From the NCBI RefSeq assembly GCF_001039355.2, contig NW_019775757.1:56752-120751 (forward strand): a stretch of 64,000 bases of DNA. Reading direction: 5' to 3'. Positions 39,001 to 50,039 of this stretch are shown here, piece by piece. A program made the translations under genes and the position numbers. Within the stretch, counting starts at the first letter, position 1. Each line of letters begins with the position of its first letter. The notes under the pieces were generated by a model. That model searched no databases. It was given only the letters and a program-made list of their open reading frames with translations, and was not told where the DNA came from. This stretch comes from Lingula anatina (lineage: Eukaryota > Brachiopoda > Lingulata > Lingulida > Lingulidae).

Positions 39001-42000
39001 AATTTCAAAAGGGGGTTTCTTTTTCTAAAAAAGTATACCTTTTAGAATGAAACCTTTGAGTACCTAGATAAAATTTTACCCAGAGGGGACCTTTTCCCAG
39101 AAAAAGGGGTTCTGTCATACCCACAGATCCCCCCTGGCTACGGGCCTGAAACATTATAGTATAACTGTGTACATGTACTTACTCCTGCAGCTCCTCCCAT
39201 CCTGCCCCAGAGACAGTCCTCCATATGAACCACATGAGCACCTATAGGTGTCAGCACCAGTAGGCAGACACAAGCCAGCACACTGTCCTCTGTCAGACGT
39301 CATGCAGGGGTTCTGTGCTGTATTTACTGTAAGTTATAAGTATAACATGGATGTAGTTTGTAAATGATAGTAAGCGCACTATTTTATCAAATATATGAAT
39401 GAATTTTTATCAGAAAATTCAAAGTCACCAATGGATTAAATCTTGATGCTAGTCCAAGTACTGTTTGAAACAACATATTGACATTACTTTAGAAAAAGAA
39501 TGAAAACAAAAACATCAAAACAGCTCATAAAAACAGTTTAAAATTACTGTTGACTATAACTAGATTTTTATTTTAGCATTTTTATCATATAAAGCAAAGT
39601 ATTTTTCTAATCTTACCTGAAGGTTGGAACGTGCTAGCCACACTAAATATAGCTGCATTGCCAGCCGCTACATTGGTCAAAGCTTTGCCCACTTGACCCT
39701 CCGTGGACACATTCATCACTTGACCACTGTACCATGAAGTGACATAGACAACTGGGTCAGTGTTAGATACAGCAACACCAAACAGTGGACCTGGACTGTC
39801 CATGCTGAAGTTGGCCACCATGTTAACACTACTGCCATCTCTGTCACAGGAATTCAGTGTCTTGTTGGCTCCATCCACCCACAGTAGTCTCCTGGATTAT
39901 TATAGAAGTCAGATTTTGATATTATTTTAGCTTGGGTATACTGGGTGGCTAAAAAGTTTGATTTCCTCAACAGTTATGGGCATTGAAGATACTGCAGTGA
40001 AATTTGCATCGGATACTAGTAGTATTTAGGAAAATGATATATGTTTTAATAATTTATTTAATATTGTGTTTTATTGTCATGATTTGTTTTAGTTGTTTTT
40101 ATCACTCTTTAAAAACTAACATGTAAAATCCAACTTATAGTTGCAAGAATAAACATTATTATAATAATGATTTTTTAACAAATGCTGATTCATGACTCTA
40201 CTCCTTTTTAATTTGGCACACCCCAAAAAATTAAAATCTTAAGACAAAAGAGTAGCATTACAGGAACCAAATAAAAATTTATTTTTGTGTTGTTCATCTT
40301 CTTAAAATAAGAGCAATTACACATGAAACCATTACTATATGAAAGTGCTTTAAACGCATCTTTTATAACAAAAATGTAACAGTTATACTAATAGAGGAAA
40401 GTTTCATTTTCTAAAGTGGTCAGCATGGTACTAGCATATGTAGCTGTACTTACCCATCAGTATAGTTAACGGTCAGTTGGTTTGGCCAGAAGAGGCCAGT
40501 CACTGGTAAAACTATACGTCCAGAGCCATCCAGTCTCGTTCTCTCTAATCTTCTTGTGCCTTGGTCACCCCAAAATAAGTAGCTGTAATATATGTATCAA
40601 GGTTGTTATATCAAGGTATGGTTCTCTTTTTTCTGTGTAAATTGGTAAAGTTTTTTTTTATAAAAAATGACACATGTGAGAAAAACAAATACAAACAGAC
40701 TAAACAAAATGCAAATCGGTAAGGAGATTATAAACTAATTTCAACTCTGTCGCTAAAGGCTATCTTAAGCTGACATTCAAAATGTCTAAAACAATTAATA
40801 ATCTAAACATATCATAAAAAATGTAACAGGGAGAAGAACAACTCTGATGTGTGTTACGTAATATAGGACTGCATTCCCATAAACATACTAGCAGGATCGA
40901 TCTTACTCTGAGGGAATTCTTGCTAAACTGCATTCAGTTTAAGCATTTTAAAAGTCTGTCATGCCCACCGAAGATTCTAGAGGGGTAACTGTCTTACATG
41001 CACATGTAAACTGAATGCATGTTAGTGAGAATCCCCACGGAGATAGATCGATCCAGCTAGTAAGATAGTGTTATGGGAATGGTCCCTAAGGTTATTTCAG
41101 TATAGCCCAGTGTTTGGGAAAAAGAGCACATGCAGTGATAAGGGAATAATAGTAAGCTGATACCTTAGTCAGCAACATTAACACTGGCCCAAAGCCAAAT
41201 GCCAGTAGAACTGAGGTTGTGCCAGTAAAATTGTGTAAATTTGTTCAGTTACTGCTTGTCACTATTTCTGCTTATAGGACATGGATTCTTTAGCCTCAAT
41301 GGCTCAAAAGGCCAGTGAGCTGTACAGTTTTACAACATATACCCAACTCATAGTCTACTGGAGAATTGCAATTTCACTTGCCAGGGGAAAAAGGAGAGAG
41401 GGGAGAAAATGCAAGCACATAAATAACTTTTTTAGCTTTTTTTCCTTCTCCACTGTCTCCGCATACAAAAAAAAAAAAAAAAAACACAACAACTCAAGTG
41501 TGATGCCCTGAAACCCCCTCCCTCCAATCATGTATCTGCAAGCCACAGATATCCTGAGTATCAGGGCACTGTAAAGCTAGCTTGCTCACTATACCTTTTC
41601 ATATGTTGGCTTTACAGTATTGCTTCAGTATTTCGGTATTGCTGATGTGGCTTAAATATGACATCAAGATCGAGCTGGCAATTCCAAAATCTAGAGCCAA
41701 GGGAAGCCATGGAGAGCTACTGTTTACCCACCCGGACACGGGATCTGCAACGATTCCTCTGGGTCGACTCAGCCCAGAGGAGATGAGAATTCTGCGATTT
41801 CTGCCATCATAGTCTGCCACTTCGATGGTTTTGCGGCCAGCATCGGTCCAGTAGATGTGATTGGTTGTCCAATCCACCGTCACCCCGTTCACCTCGGCCA
41901 CATCTGAGGAGGAAATATAGTATAAGCCCACATTCAGCACCGGAAGATCTGTAAACTAACAGATCCGCGGATCAAATATGGCCTACCCACTTGAAAAATT

Positions 42001-45000
42001 GCTGCATAATTCCCTAAGAGACACTGAAAAGATTATTTACAGGGATTATGCGGCAAGCTTTCAAGTGGGTCAGCCATATTTTATACGTGGATCTGTTTGT
42101 CTGTGGATCAACTTTGATTGTGAATGTGGCCTAACAGTATATGAGGAGACAGAAGTGCGGAATTCTTCATATACAACCTTCCCATTCAGCAAATTCTCTT
42201 TTTAAATATTTACCTGGGAATGGTAGACTTTCAACCATTGAGAGCAGCAAATGGGGTAACAAAATTTTATTCCACTTTTTATTTATAAATTCCTTTTATT
42301 TCCAGTTGTTTATATTTTAATAGTTTTATTCTCTTGAAAGGAAATGATGAACGAATGTTTTTATATTCAATTGGTTGGGATAACAACTGTTCATTTTAGC
42401 CAAATAATGTGGTAAGATGGTAAGCACAAATTCCAGCTGCAGAATTTATGATATTTCTTTGAGTTGTTTACAAAGTATTTATTATGAAATATGGATCTCA
42501 TACAAAGAGTATTCCTTTAAGTATCTTATTTTCTCCATGTTTAAAGAGTAAATTCATATATTCCAGTTTTTACCAAAGATCAGTTTTTATCGAAGGGATT
42601 GGAGATTGGAGAAAAGAGAGATCCTGGAGAAAAACACTAGCTGTACTTATCTACCCTCTAGCCTTCTTTTTTTCTTTTTTCCTGCTACATATATATGCCA
42701 GCTACATATATATGCAAAAGCATTAACTAAATGTGATGCGAACCCAAGTGAAATACATGTTCCACTGCAATAGTGGGCATATATTGGAAAACAAATATGA
42801 CAATTAGTACAATAAAAGGGGCTGTCAGTTTTCAGATTATTATAAATATCTTAGTCATATGTTCAGTTATGTTGATTGTTCAGTTGACACAGTCAATATA
42901 AAACAGACACGTTTTGCTTGCCAACTTCCTTGTGCAATATAATAAAACAATCAGCAGATAAGTCATATGGTAAAAAAACAATAAAAGCCGTCAATTTACA
43001 AGTTAATTAAAATCATGTGTTCACCACTGCTGCTAACTGCTGATATAGTCATTATAACAGAAAGTAATTTTTTGCTGGCCAACTTCCTTGTACAGTTTAA
43101 AAAAAGAAGCAGCACACATGTCACTAAGTAAAGAAAACATATTATATGGAATGTTTTTAATTTCATGTTAGCATGAAGTCCTATCTCATGATGAAGCAAA
43201 ATACAAAAATAAATAAATAAATAAATAAATAAATAAATAGGGAAAAGCAGACAGATTTTCCAGTATTTCATAAAAAATGTTCCAAGGTATTAGGTTAAAT
43301 TTTACAGTAACTAAGAAAAATACAAGATAATGAGAGTGAAAAGTGAGTGAGAAAAAAGACAGAACCAAAGAGGGGGAATATTCTTGAATATTCTAATGCC
43401 CTCATTTCTTATTTGTTCATAATATGCATAAATATAGATCTTAAAAATGATTATTTTACTTAAATTATAATATAAATCTTAATATAAATTCCACATAAAA
43501 GGGATACTTATGAAAATACTGTACTCATATACAGTACTAGTAACTACTCAGACTTTTCATTTTATAATAACAAGCCAACTAACTTTTCAAAACTTTTGAA
43601 GCAAATTTTTTTTTTTTTTTATAAACAGAACATTTTATGAAAATTCTTAATTTTATCTTGTTCAAATTTATTGAGTGTTTGTCATTTTAATCTAGTCTAT
43701 TATCATGCAGGTTCAGTCACATGTCCTGCGCTGCAAGTAGTCAGTGCCAAGAAGCCATAAAAAACATGTGCACAGTGAGTGGTATTCTCTTTTTTCAAAT
43801 AACACTCAGTGGCCTTTAAAACTTCCCTGTTGTTCTAACACGGCTTCACAGGATAGGTTTCAGTTTATGTACTCAGAAAAAGCAGCAGAGAAAAAACCCA
43901 ACTAGTTAATTTTGCAACTCCATAAACCATAAGCTTCCCTCAGTGTACTGTGAAGCATGTAAATTATTCTGCCATGTGCTTGAGATAAATTACCGCGAAA
44001 TGAAATAATTTCAAAAAACATTTTTTTGTTATATGCTAATAAATATAGGGGTCATTTGATTAGAAACTTCATTAAGGTTCTTTCTCTCCTAGACACCTTT
44101 CCCCCAACCACAAAATTCTTTCATCTCTTTGTATTTGAAAATGAGATGAAATTAAAGAAGCAACTGTACCTTGACCTTACCATCTCGAAAAAACAAAACA
44201 ATTGGAAGCAAAAACTTGTATGGGGGGGAAACATATCACATGGGGGAAACTGATATTTTAATATTTTAAAAACATTTAGCTATTTGGTCACAAGAGAAAA
44301 TATGTTAAAACTGCCCCAGCTAGGAAAAATCTTACTGATCTCGTGGTTTAGAGAGAGAGAGAGAGAGAGAAAGAGACAGAGAGAGACCTTTCCTTCACAT
44401 TCTATCTGGAAAAAAATTGCCATTACCACTGATAATCTTGACGCTGTGTGTGTTGTTCCAGACATAGATGCCTTTTTTTTCATAGCTGACATCAGACCAA
44501 AATACAAGATTTTCCTGGGCATCCACTGCTAAACCCACTGCTCTGCCAATCTGAAATTTAAACACACACAGAAGGTATTACAGTAAGCTATGAAATTTTA
44601 ATTTCCTTAACAGGATTTAGTTCTGTGACTAACTAGTAATATAAGTACTAATAAACATATAAGGAAGGTTTTAAATTATGAAATTAAGGGTTTTTTCTGA
44701 CTAACTAGTAATATAAGTATTTATAACTTACTAAAAACATATAAGGGCAATCCGGTTAATTAGTATCAAAAATAAACTTAAAGGCTTTTAGATGACAAAT
44801 TACCAGTAAAGACTTGTAATCATAATTATTTCTCATAAAAAAATAACTTGAAAAAGCACCATCACATTAAAGCAAGAAAAGTAATTCATGATTCCAGGAA
44901 AATACCAAATTCTAAATATTTTATTTATTTAATTTTTAAAAAAGCTGTTATTACCTGGTCACTTGGGATGTCCAGTGGGGTATGGACACCTGTCACTGGG

Positions 45001-45601
45001 TTAGACTGAAGGATGTGAGATCCATTGGTAATGTACAAAGTGTCTGAAAGGATTTTCCATTACATTCATTTACATGTATATATGCATATGAAAACAAAAA
45101 TAAAGATTTGCATTTTTTTAACCAGCTTAAAAATTAAATTGGAGGGGTTGGGGGTAAAAACTGCTTTGGGGCCCGGCTATTCTTTAGTAAAAAAAAATGC
45201 TCCCAATATTTTGATCTTATTTTTGGCGTTTTCCACTTTTTAAGCCCAATGTCAACTTTACCATAATTAATTTTATGAACACAGAGACAACACCCAATCT
45301 GTCTCTCTCTAATTCTCTCCACCCCACCCCACCCCACCCCACCCCACCCCCCTCCCGCACACCCCCTTATTCCTCGTTTGCACAAGTACATGTACCCAAC
45401 ACACAATGCTCTCCAGTCCATGTGCAGACATCTAAAAATTCCTCCTCTACCGCCCCTCCCCCACCCTAAAATTTGTACCCACAGAAACTATAGCGTCCAT
45501 GTACCGTACGTACCTTGTTCTGCCTGGGCCTGAGACCCCGATCCCAAACTCAGTACCATTAAATTGCAGCTGATAAACGTGATAAAGGAAGCACTCTCCA
45601 T
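24074..45601 (-). CDS. single-pass receptor: 3x(YWTD propeller-EGF)-HYR-Sushi-GCC2/GCC3-TM
   Basis: 27 exons, 1450 aa, phases continuous: 45601-45514, 45043-44955, 44550-44427, 41903-41732, 40582-40454, 39891-39617, 39326-39183, 38302-38157, 37737-37629, 37163-36983, 35552-35431, 35132-35020, 34687-34522, 34193-34053, 33597-33426, 32671-32441, 30414-30218, 29790-29587, 29128-29012, 28694-28671, 28147-28007, 27716-27606, 27091-26891, 26600-26327, 25644-25460, 25074-24922, 24417-24074. Residues 1-29 look like a signal peptide. LDLR class B propellers: about 30-292, 341-619 and 667-934, six blades each (IYWTDAG, LFWGDQG, VYWSDV, LYYSDWG, LYWTEF, LYWSEWG, IYFTDW), each followed by an EGF-like exon. 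Then HYR (982-1065), Sushi (1066-1132), a Cys-rich segment with RKKR at 1200-1203, GCC2/GCC3-like CPPGTRYSS (1286-1336), TM about 1353-1375, stop-transfer RGRR and a tail with YDQI and YVML. The propeller part is LRP5/6-like, but I see no LDLR-A repeats, NPxY or PPPSP motifs. It is probably an endocytic or signalling receptor; the ligand is unknown. Confidence 0.9.
25687..25853 (+). mobile_element. MITE family C copy with 5-bp target duplication
   Basis: Termini CAGGGGCGGATTTAGGG and CTGAATCCGCCCCTG are inverted repeats. Direct repeat CATAT flanks it (25682-25686 and 25854-25858). Interior carries repeated GAAGACGGTCA modules in both orientations. Lies in the intron between receptor exons 24 and 25. 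Confidence 0.92.
25899..25949 (+). repeat. 17-bp tandem repeat, three perfect units
   Basis: AGATATACAGGTGGGTC is repeated three times without change, just beyond the family C element in a receptor intron. Each unit contains CAGGTGGGT, a donor-like string, but on the strand opposite to the gene. Confidence 0.92.
28177..28344 (-). mobile_element. MITE family C copy with 5-bp target duplication
   Basis: Termini CAGGAGCGGATCCAGAG and CTAAATCTGCCCCTG, flanked by ATATT on both sides (28172-28176 and 28345-28349). Internal GACCGTCTTCC modules. Sits in the receptor intron between the 24-nt exon and the first HYR exon. Confidence 0.92.
29831..30060 (+). repeat. tandem duplication of ~104 bp
   Basis: Two adjacent copies start TATACCCCTTGAAAGATTA (29831) and TATACCCCTTAAAAGATTA (29935) and share GGATTAAAAAGGAGAA, a C-run and an A-run. 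Located in a receptor intron. Confidence 0.85.
30936..32421. mobile_element. long terminal-inverted-repeat element inside the receptor gene
   Basis: The left end CATAGAAGTAGAGAAAATGG and right end (reverse complement) CAGAGAAGTAGAGAAAATGG begin inverted repeats of roughly 115 bp. Shared blocks are AATGGAATGCCAACT, GAGCTTGTGACC, and GAGAGTTGGGCGAGAGTTGG. ATTGGAC flanks both sides (30929-30935 and 32422-32428), a 7-bp or eroded 8-bp target duplication, and the CAGAG-type terminus is hAT-like. The interior has a small ATG-plus-donor block at 31140 and an open stretch on the minus strand near 32090-32240, but a 360-N gap removes the centre, so a transposase cannot be confirmed. It sits in the intron between receptor exons 32441-32671 and 30218-30414. 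Confidence 0.78.
31484..31843. other. assembly gap (360 N)
   Basis: Undetermined bases inside the long-inverted-repeat element. The true length may differ. Reading frames spanning it are not meaningful. Confidence 0.99.
33085..33295 (+). mobile_element. MITE family A copy
   Basis: Left CCCCATTTCCAGAGATTAGA with ATCGATCTA, right GATAGATCGATCTAAAAGCT and CTGGGAATACAG are inverted. Interior CTAACTCCCTGGGGGTTCAC, GTTAATTACCCCTTTACAGC and GACAGTAATCTAGTGAGACT match the family. It adjoins a fragment of the 21.4-kb relative at 33018-33080. Confidence 0.87.
36335..37036 (-). repeat. 54-bp minisatellite built from an exon end plus splice donor (13 units)
   Basis: Thirteen 54-bp units. Eleven are essentially identical and the two nearest the exon differ slightly (AGCCCTTGGTTTCTGTGCCA). 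Read on the receptor's strand each unit contains TCTATCTGGATTGACCAGGT then CAACAG|GTAGGT, the last codons (IWIDQVN) of exon 37163-36983 and its donor. The first unit is the genuine exon end; the other twelve lie in the following intron. Because 54 is a multiple of three, both strands show long spurious frames. Continuing past the donor in frame meets TAG at once. Confidence 0.97.
38345..38530 (+). repeat. imperfect direct duplication of ~90-110 bp
   Basis: TTTTATGATTTGTTTGTGTG then CTTATGAAAACACATGACTT is followed about 105 bp later by a second version (from about 38450) with small differences, through CAATGTTCAAAACATGACC. Located in a receptor intron; no function apparent. Confidence 0.8.
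38985..39148 (-). mobile_element. MITE family B copy with 5-bp target duplication
   Basis: Termini CAGGCCTTTAGCTAGC and CCTGGCTACGGGCCTG, with family blocks TTTCTTTTTCTAAAAAA, GTACCTAGATAAAATTTTAC and CCTTTTCCCAG. AAACA immediately follows the right end and precedes the left end (one-base ambiguity). It lies 34 bp from receptor EGF exon 39183-39326. Confidence 0.87.
40867..41087 (+). mobile_element. divergent MITE related to family A
   Basis: Begins GACTGCATTCCCATAAACAT with GGATCGATCTTAC, ends GATCGATCCAGCTAGTAAG and TTATGGGAATGGTCCC. The terminal logic equals family A, but the interior is different. Located in the receptor intron between exons 4 and 5. Confidence 0.68.
41940..42135 (+). 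mobile_element. MITE family D (near-palindromic)
   Basis: AAATATGGCCTACCCACTTG on the left pairs with CAAGTGGGTCAGCCATATTT on the right, and GCTGCATAATTCCC with GGGATTATGCGGC. Outer ends AAGCCCACATTCAGC and GAATGTGGCCTAAC are also inverted. A second copy is at 63535. It sits immediately beside receptor exon 41732-41903, within the long intron that extends to 44426. The rest of that intron has no recognisable gene. Confidence 0.8.
43206..43239 (+). repeat. (AAAT)n microsatellite
   Basis: About eight tandem AAAT units in the long receptor intron. Confidence 0.92.
44350..44387 (+). repeat. (GA)n microsatellite
   Basis: GA repeats end about 40 bp from receptor exon 44427-44550. On the transcribed strand they form a CT-rich tract just after the donor, not an acceptor tract. 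Confidence 0.9.
45320..45352 (+). repeat. (ACCCC)n repeat
   Basis: Six or so ACCCC units in the first intron of the receptor gene. The G-rich strand is the sense strand of the transcript. Confidence 0.9.
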
Positions 45602-46366
45602 GATTCGCCCTGTTAGCAGCCGCTACACACGGTTATGCCTATCGTTAAATCAGAGAGATCCGCATAACATGGGGAAAAAATGGAAGCCTCCGCTGCTTTT
45701 GTCCTACTTAAGACACCCGGTGAAGTATTTGCGGAAGTTGTTTTGAATGTCCTCAAGTTACACCGTTTACAGCGCCACCTGCGTGCGGCTTACAAAATTT
45801 GTCTGAACGAAAAATACCACGCCCTCTTTTGGCGTGAGTAAGACGCATTTTGTGTGACTCGCAGTTTGTATAGGGGCCTACTATAACAAGCAAGAAGGCA
45901 GAATCATAACATTTTTTATTAGGCGCCGTTTTTTATTCAGAGCTCTCCCATTAAAATGTCTAAAAATAAATTGAAGTTAGCAACCGCAATAGCTGATTAA
46001 AAAGTTTAAGGCTATTAGGCCTACATAAATTTGAATGTCTGCTTAGAAAAGAAGAGGGAGGAGGTTGATAGGCCCGACAAATAAAGACGGGGTAGCTAAA
46101 ATACTATCACCAATATAGCTAGTAGAGCCAAGAAAATTGTGGGTAGCTAAAGCGACTTCTCAGAATAATAAAATTGTAAAAATATCAAATATGTTTTCTG
46201 AAAAGAAAAACACAGCAAAATCCATGTTAATAGTCTCTTTATTCCTTGTCGCACCTTTAAGTAGGATTATGGAAGGGGATTCACTTGGTTTGCAGTGCCT
46301 TTGTTACAATTTTTAAAAAATGGCACCGTGTCTTTGCTAATCTGCACAAGTTTTGTTAGTTTATTT
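45602..46366. other. intergenic: receptor promoter side and dioxygenase-1 3' side
   Basis: No coding exon. The first 200 bp upstream of the receptor ATG are more GC-rich than the intron DNA and probably hold its 5' UTR and promoter; no TATA box stands out. Toward 46.2 kb the DNA is AT-rich and ends in the 3' UTR of dioxygenase gene 1. Confidence 0.6.
46238..46243 (-). terminator. polyadenylation signal of dioxygenase gene 1
   Basis: AATAAA on the minus strand, about 125 bp after the stop codon at 46367. Position and sequence suit a canonical signal; no cleavage data. Confidence 0.55.
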
Positions 46367-49300
46367 TTATTGTTCTAATTTTCTCAGTGCCAAGTCTTCC
46401 TTTGGTCCACCGAAGTAGACTTTTCCTTGTATGTTCGTTTTACTGGGGCACTCTGTAATGGCCGAGTTCGACACCTAGAAACGAAAATAATTAATCTAAA
46501 TAATGTTCGTTTCGTTCTCCAAAAAATTCAAAATATAATAAATGGTTAAAGGCAACTTTAAATGAGGTCAAAATTTTAAAATGACAAAGTTGTCGTTTAT
46601 TTATCTATAAATGGTTATTTTTAAGTTATACTTTCCATGCGTTTAATCGTTCACTGTTATTATCATTTTAAATAAAACACAATCTGCATCATCAATCAAT
46701 ACCAGCCCCACTCACGCACTGTTAATGTATTTCTTTTTATTTTGAAAAGTATTGATCCTCATTTAATAAATTTAGAGACCTAATTCATTAATCTTTTTTC
46801 ACCTTGTTAAGTGGATTCCCCCTCAAGGTATGTATTTTCTCATACACAGACGAATTGGTCACCCTGTTGTACGCCACCAGGTAAGCCAACCGTCGGTGCT
46901 GGCTACTGTTTTGGTCACTCCTATGCAGCAAATTACAGTGGAAGAAAATGGCGTCTCCGGGGTCAAGCTCCGCGTACATCAGTGGACACGCCCTCGAGAG
47001 ATGACCGACGCGCTCCACGTCAGCGCCGACTTGGTCTCCTACCTTGACGTGGGCGATTCGCCCGGCATGATGCGACCCGGGGAGGATCTGCGGTGAAACA
47101 GAGGACAGAGTTTTATTATAGCACCTTATTTTTAAAATCTCCTTGCGTAAAAACCGTGCATTAGCGAAGCGGTTGACAAAGATATGATGAGGGCCTGGTA
47201 ATGGTATATGAAGAGGGCTAGGTCATATTCAGTAATGCGAAACTCGGAGCTAATAAATATTAAGATAATGCAAAGACTCAACAACAAAATCTTAATATTT
47301 TAACATACTCAGTAATTTTCTCCTCTAATTGCCCGCCGGGCAACTGAACATTTTTTCAACTGTGTTATAAACAATTTAAGGATTGTTTGTCCTTTTTAGA
47401 TATATTGTTTTAATGTTACGGATTCAATCAGTTTTGGCATTAATATGTCTGCCCATTTGGCAGCTTTGCTGCCTTTTTTTTTTTTTTTTTTTTTGCTTGA
47501 GCTAATCAAAAAATCCCTTGAGCCCACTGACCGGTTACATGCAAACGTTGCATTTCATTTAAATGTAATATTTTGGTAGAGGCATTTATTTCAAAATTTC
47601 TTAAAGATGCATTTTGGTTTTGGGAAAAAAGCCAAGTCCATGACATGAAACAAAATTATAGGTGAGCAAAAAATCGTATACGACCTCTTGAGATTTTGCC
47701 TGTAGTTTGCTTGCCAAATGCACACCATTTTACCTTCAAACAGCCGTTGGTCTTGTCTGCCTTGTCCACTGCTATCCACGCCGTCGCCATTTCCGGAAAC
47801 AGAAACCCGTCTAGATACCAGTAACTGGAAAGAATTAACTTTTCTTGAAATCCGCGGTAGAACATTAAATAAAAGAAATAAAATAAAAGAAATTAAAGAC
47901 TGTTAATTATTCAAAACATGCCAGTCCACAGGAAATCAGTCTTTGTCGACGTCGCAGGTTTGGCTGATTTTGCGGTTATATGGCAGTATTTTACCGGTAT
48001 ATTAGCAGAATACTGAAATTACTACTTTTCCCTCGGAGCAAAATCACACGAATTGAACAAGCTCATAATTCGAGAAAAATAATCTGTGCAAAAAAATTGA
48101 TTCCTTAATTAATTCATTTTTCTAAAAAGTACAACATTATTTGTAAAATGACACATGTAACGATTGGAACAAATTGTAAAATGCGCAGCAACGGTGTATA
48201 TACATTTATGATCGGCAACCAGTCTTCTTATCTTGCAAGCGCGTCACCTACCCATAGTCCAGGTGCCAGATGTGAGCGCCCCCTGTGAACGGGTCTTTGA
48301 TGACAACCTTGGCATGGTCGTGATACAACTCGCCACCAAGGAGCTAAACAACAACGAACAATATGCACATTATATATTCATGGTAACCTTAGCTACGTAG
48401 GTTTTTGCCGGCGTCGACTTAAGATCGTCGTGACCCAGGTCGTGTCCTAAGCCCAACGTCGGATCGCCCACGGCATGTTTTTCTCAACGTTTTAATTGGC
48501 TAACGTCATTACTCGCCTATCAGTGGTCAGCTACTGTTGGGTCAACAATACAATCCTTTTGCCGTAGCAAATTTATTCCACTCCATTTTACTTAATAAAT
48601 AAATTGTTTTATTATGAATTTGAACAAAAAAGGTTATGCTAATTTGAACCAAATGCAACACAACTCATGTGATATAATCTTAATACGTTTTAGTAGGCCT
48701 GTCTCATATTCCTAATTCGCGTGCCTGTAAGACTTCACTAAGGTCTTGATATTGTGGATATTTTGTATCCCTTATTATAGATACCTATATGAAAAAAATT
48801 ACCTTCTCCATTGTTCCCGCCACTTTCTCGCTCCTGGCAACCAACCCCGTGATGTCATCCCCAGGGCGGTGCCACAAGGTGGTGTTGGTGCGGCGTCCCT
48901 CCCCGTCGTCCCGACCGTAACTGAACGACTTAATACCCTCGTCCTGTTCAAACGCTTCCCTTAGCTTGCCAACTTCTTTGTGGTCTAAAAGGTTTCTGGT
49001 GATTTTTGATGAAAAATTGATATACTGTTGTAGATTTTATTACTATTTTTTAAAATTAAAAGTATGGACTTGGCTGTTTCATATCATACTATTCAAGCAA
49101 CCCCTAGCATATATGATTCGGCTTGGTTTGATTGGGCTCCATTTGTAAATGAATAAATTTTGATAGGTGGAATCAATCAGTTTATAATAATTCTAGATCT
49201 GTATTTAAAAGTGTAACGTATTGGTGTTGTTTACAAGAGCAACTTTGAGAAAGCTTTTTTTAAGAAAAGACATGCAATTGACTAATGTGAAACACTCAGG

Positions 49301-49929
49301 TGTTGCATAGCACTTGGCCGTCTTTTTCAAACTGTGCTTTTAATTGGCTGGTGGAAAGGTTGTCTTGATAAGAGAATCCTGATAAAAACAACAGCAAATT
49401 TACTTTTACTCATATGCATATGGCAGTACCGGTACTAAAAATAAAAATGTGTTTTAACTGTTAATAATTCTGAGCATATGTGGCTAGTCATCTGTGTTAC
49501 TTTGTATGTGAGTGTGTGTGTGGGGTGGGGGGGGGGGGAAGGGGGGAGGGGGGCGTGCTGTGCAGGGTGGTGCTTTTATGTTTGTGCACGTAAGGTAAAG
49601 AGAAAGGGGAGAGCGTGCATATACATCTACATGCACATGAGGGGACGTGCGCTTGGGTATATTAATTCTTTCTACATATTTTGGTCACTCTGGTGAAATA
49701 GAAACAGTGGCCATTGCTTGCAATGTGCTGGGCCATATGTTACTGATGAAATCATTATTCATGTAACATTTTGAAAGTTTGTTTACGACCAGGTCGCGTC
49801 GCTTTTATAAATATAAAGCCTTAATAATTACCAATTCGATGTGCAGGTACATGTATAGTGATTTGAACTTACGATCTATTTTTTTTTCTTACCATGTCTG
49901 TGAGTGGCTGGGCCTGTGTTGCTTGTCAT
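46367..49929 (-). CDS. phytanoyl-CoA dioxygenase family protein, gene 1 (splice donor defect)
   Basis: Fe(II)/2-oxoglutarate-dependent oxygenase of the PhyH family. Exons: 49929-49893, 49378-49300, 48995-48803, 48343-48252, 47824-47734, 47087-46803, 46474-46367; about 294 aa (MTSNTGPATHRHG...KLEQ). Iron ligands are His130-Leu-Asp132 (HIWHLDYG) and His219 ([10 protein letters not shown]); Arg230 should bind 2-oxoglutarate. Exon sizes 79, 193, 92 and 91 equal those of gene 2, and the last exon begins with the same phase. Exon 2 ends at a position homologous to gene 2's donor, but the intron starts CTGAGT instead of GTGAGT, and reading on meets a stop within two codons. A phase-compatible alternative is donor GTGCTA after 49309 joined to an acceptor about 30 bases upstream of exon 3. 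The gene may be damaged, misread at 49299, or use that alternative. Substrate unknown. Its 5' end faces acetyltransferase gene 1. Confidence 0.85.
49509..49554 (+). repeat. G-rich tract
   Basis: GTGTGTGTGGGGTGGGG passes into long G runs. It lies in the first intron of dioxygenase gene 1 and could form a quadruplex on the plus strand. Confidence 0.85.
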
Positions 49930-50039
49930 AATGCAGCCAGACTGTGAGTTGACTGATAAGCGGGGTTAAACCAACAAGATAAGTTCGAAAACCGACCTGG
50001 TTGGATCACTAGTTCGCGTCTGTGGTATTCTGAACAGGT

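Noticed and set aside
46811-47096. Plus-strand open frames opposite the dioxygenase-1 catalytic exon
   Set aside because: Shadow frames of the real minus-strand exon, which carries the conserved HxD...H family motifs.
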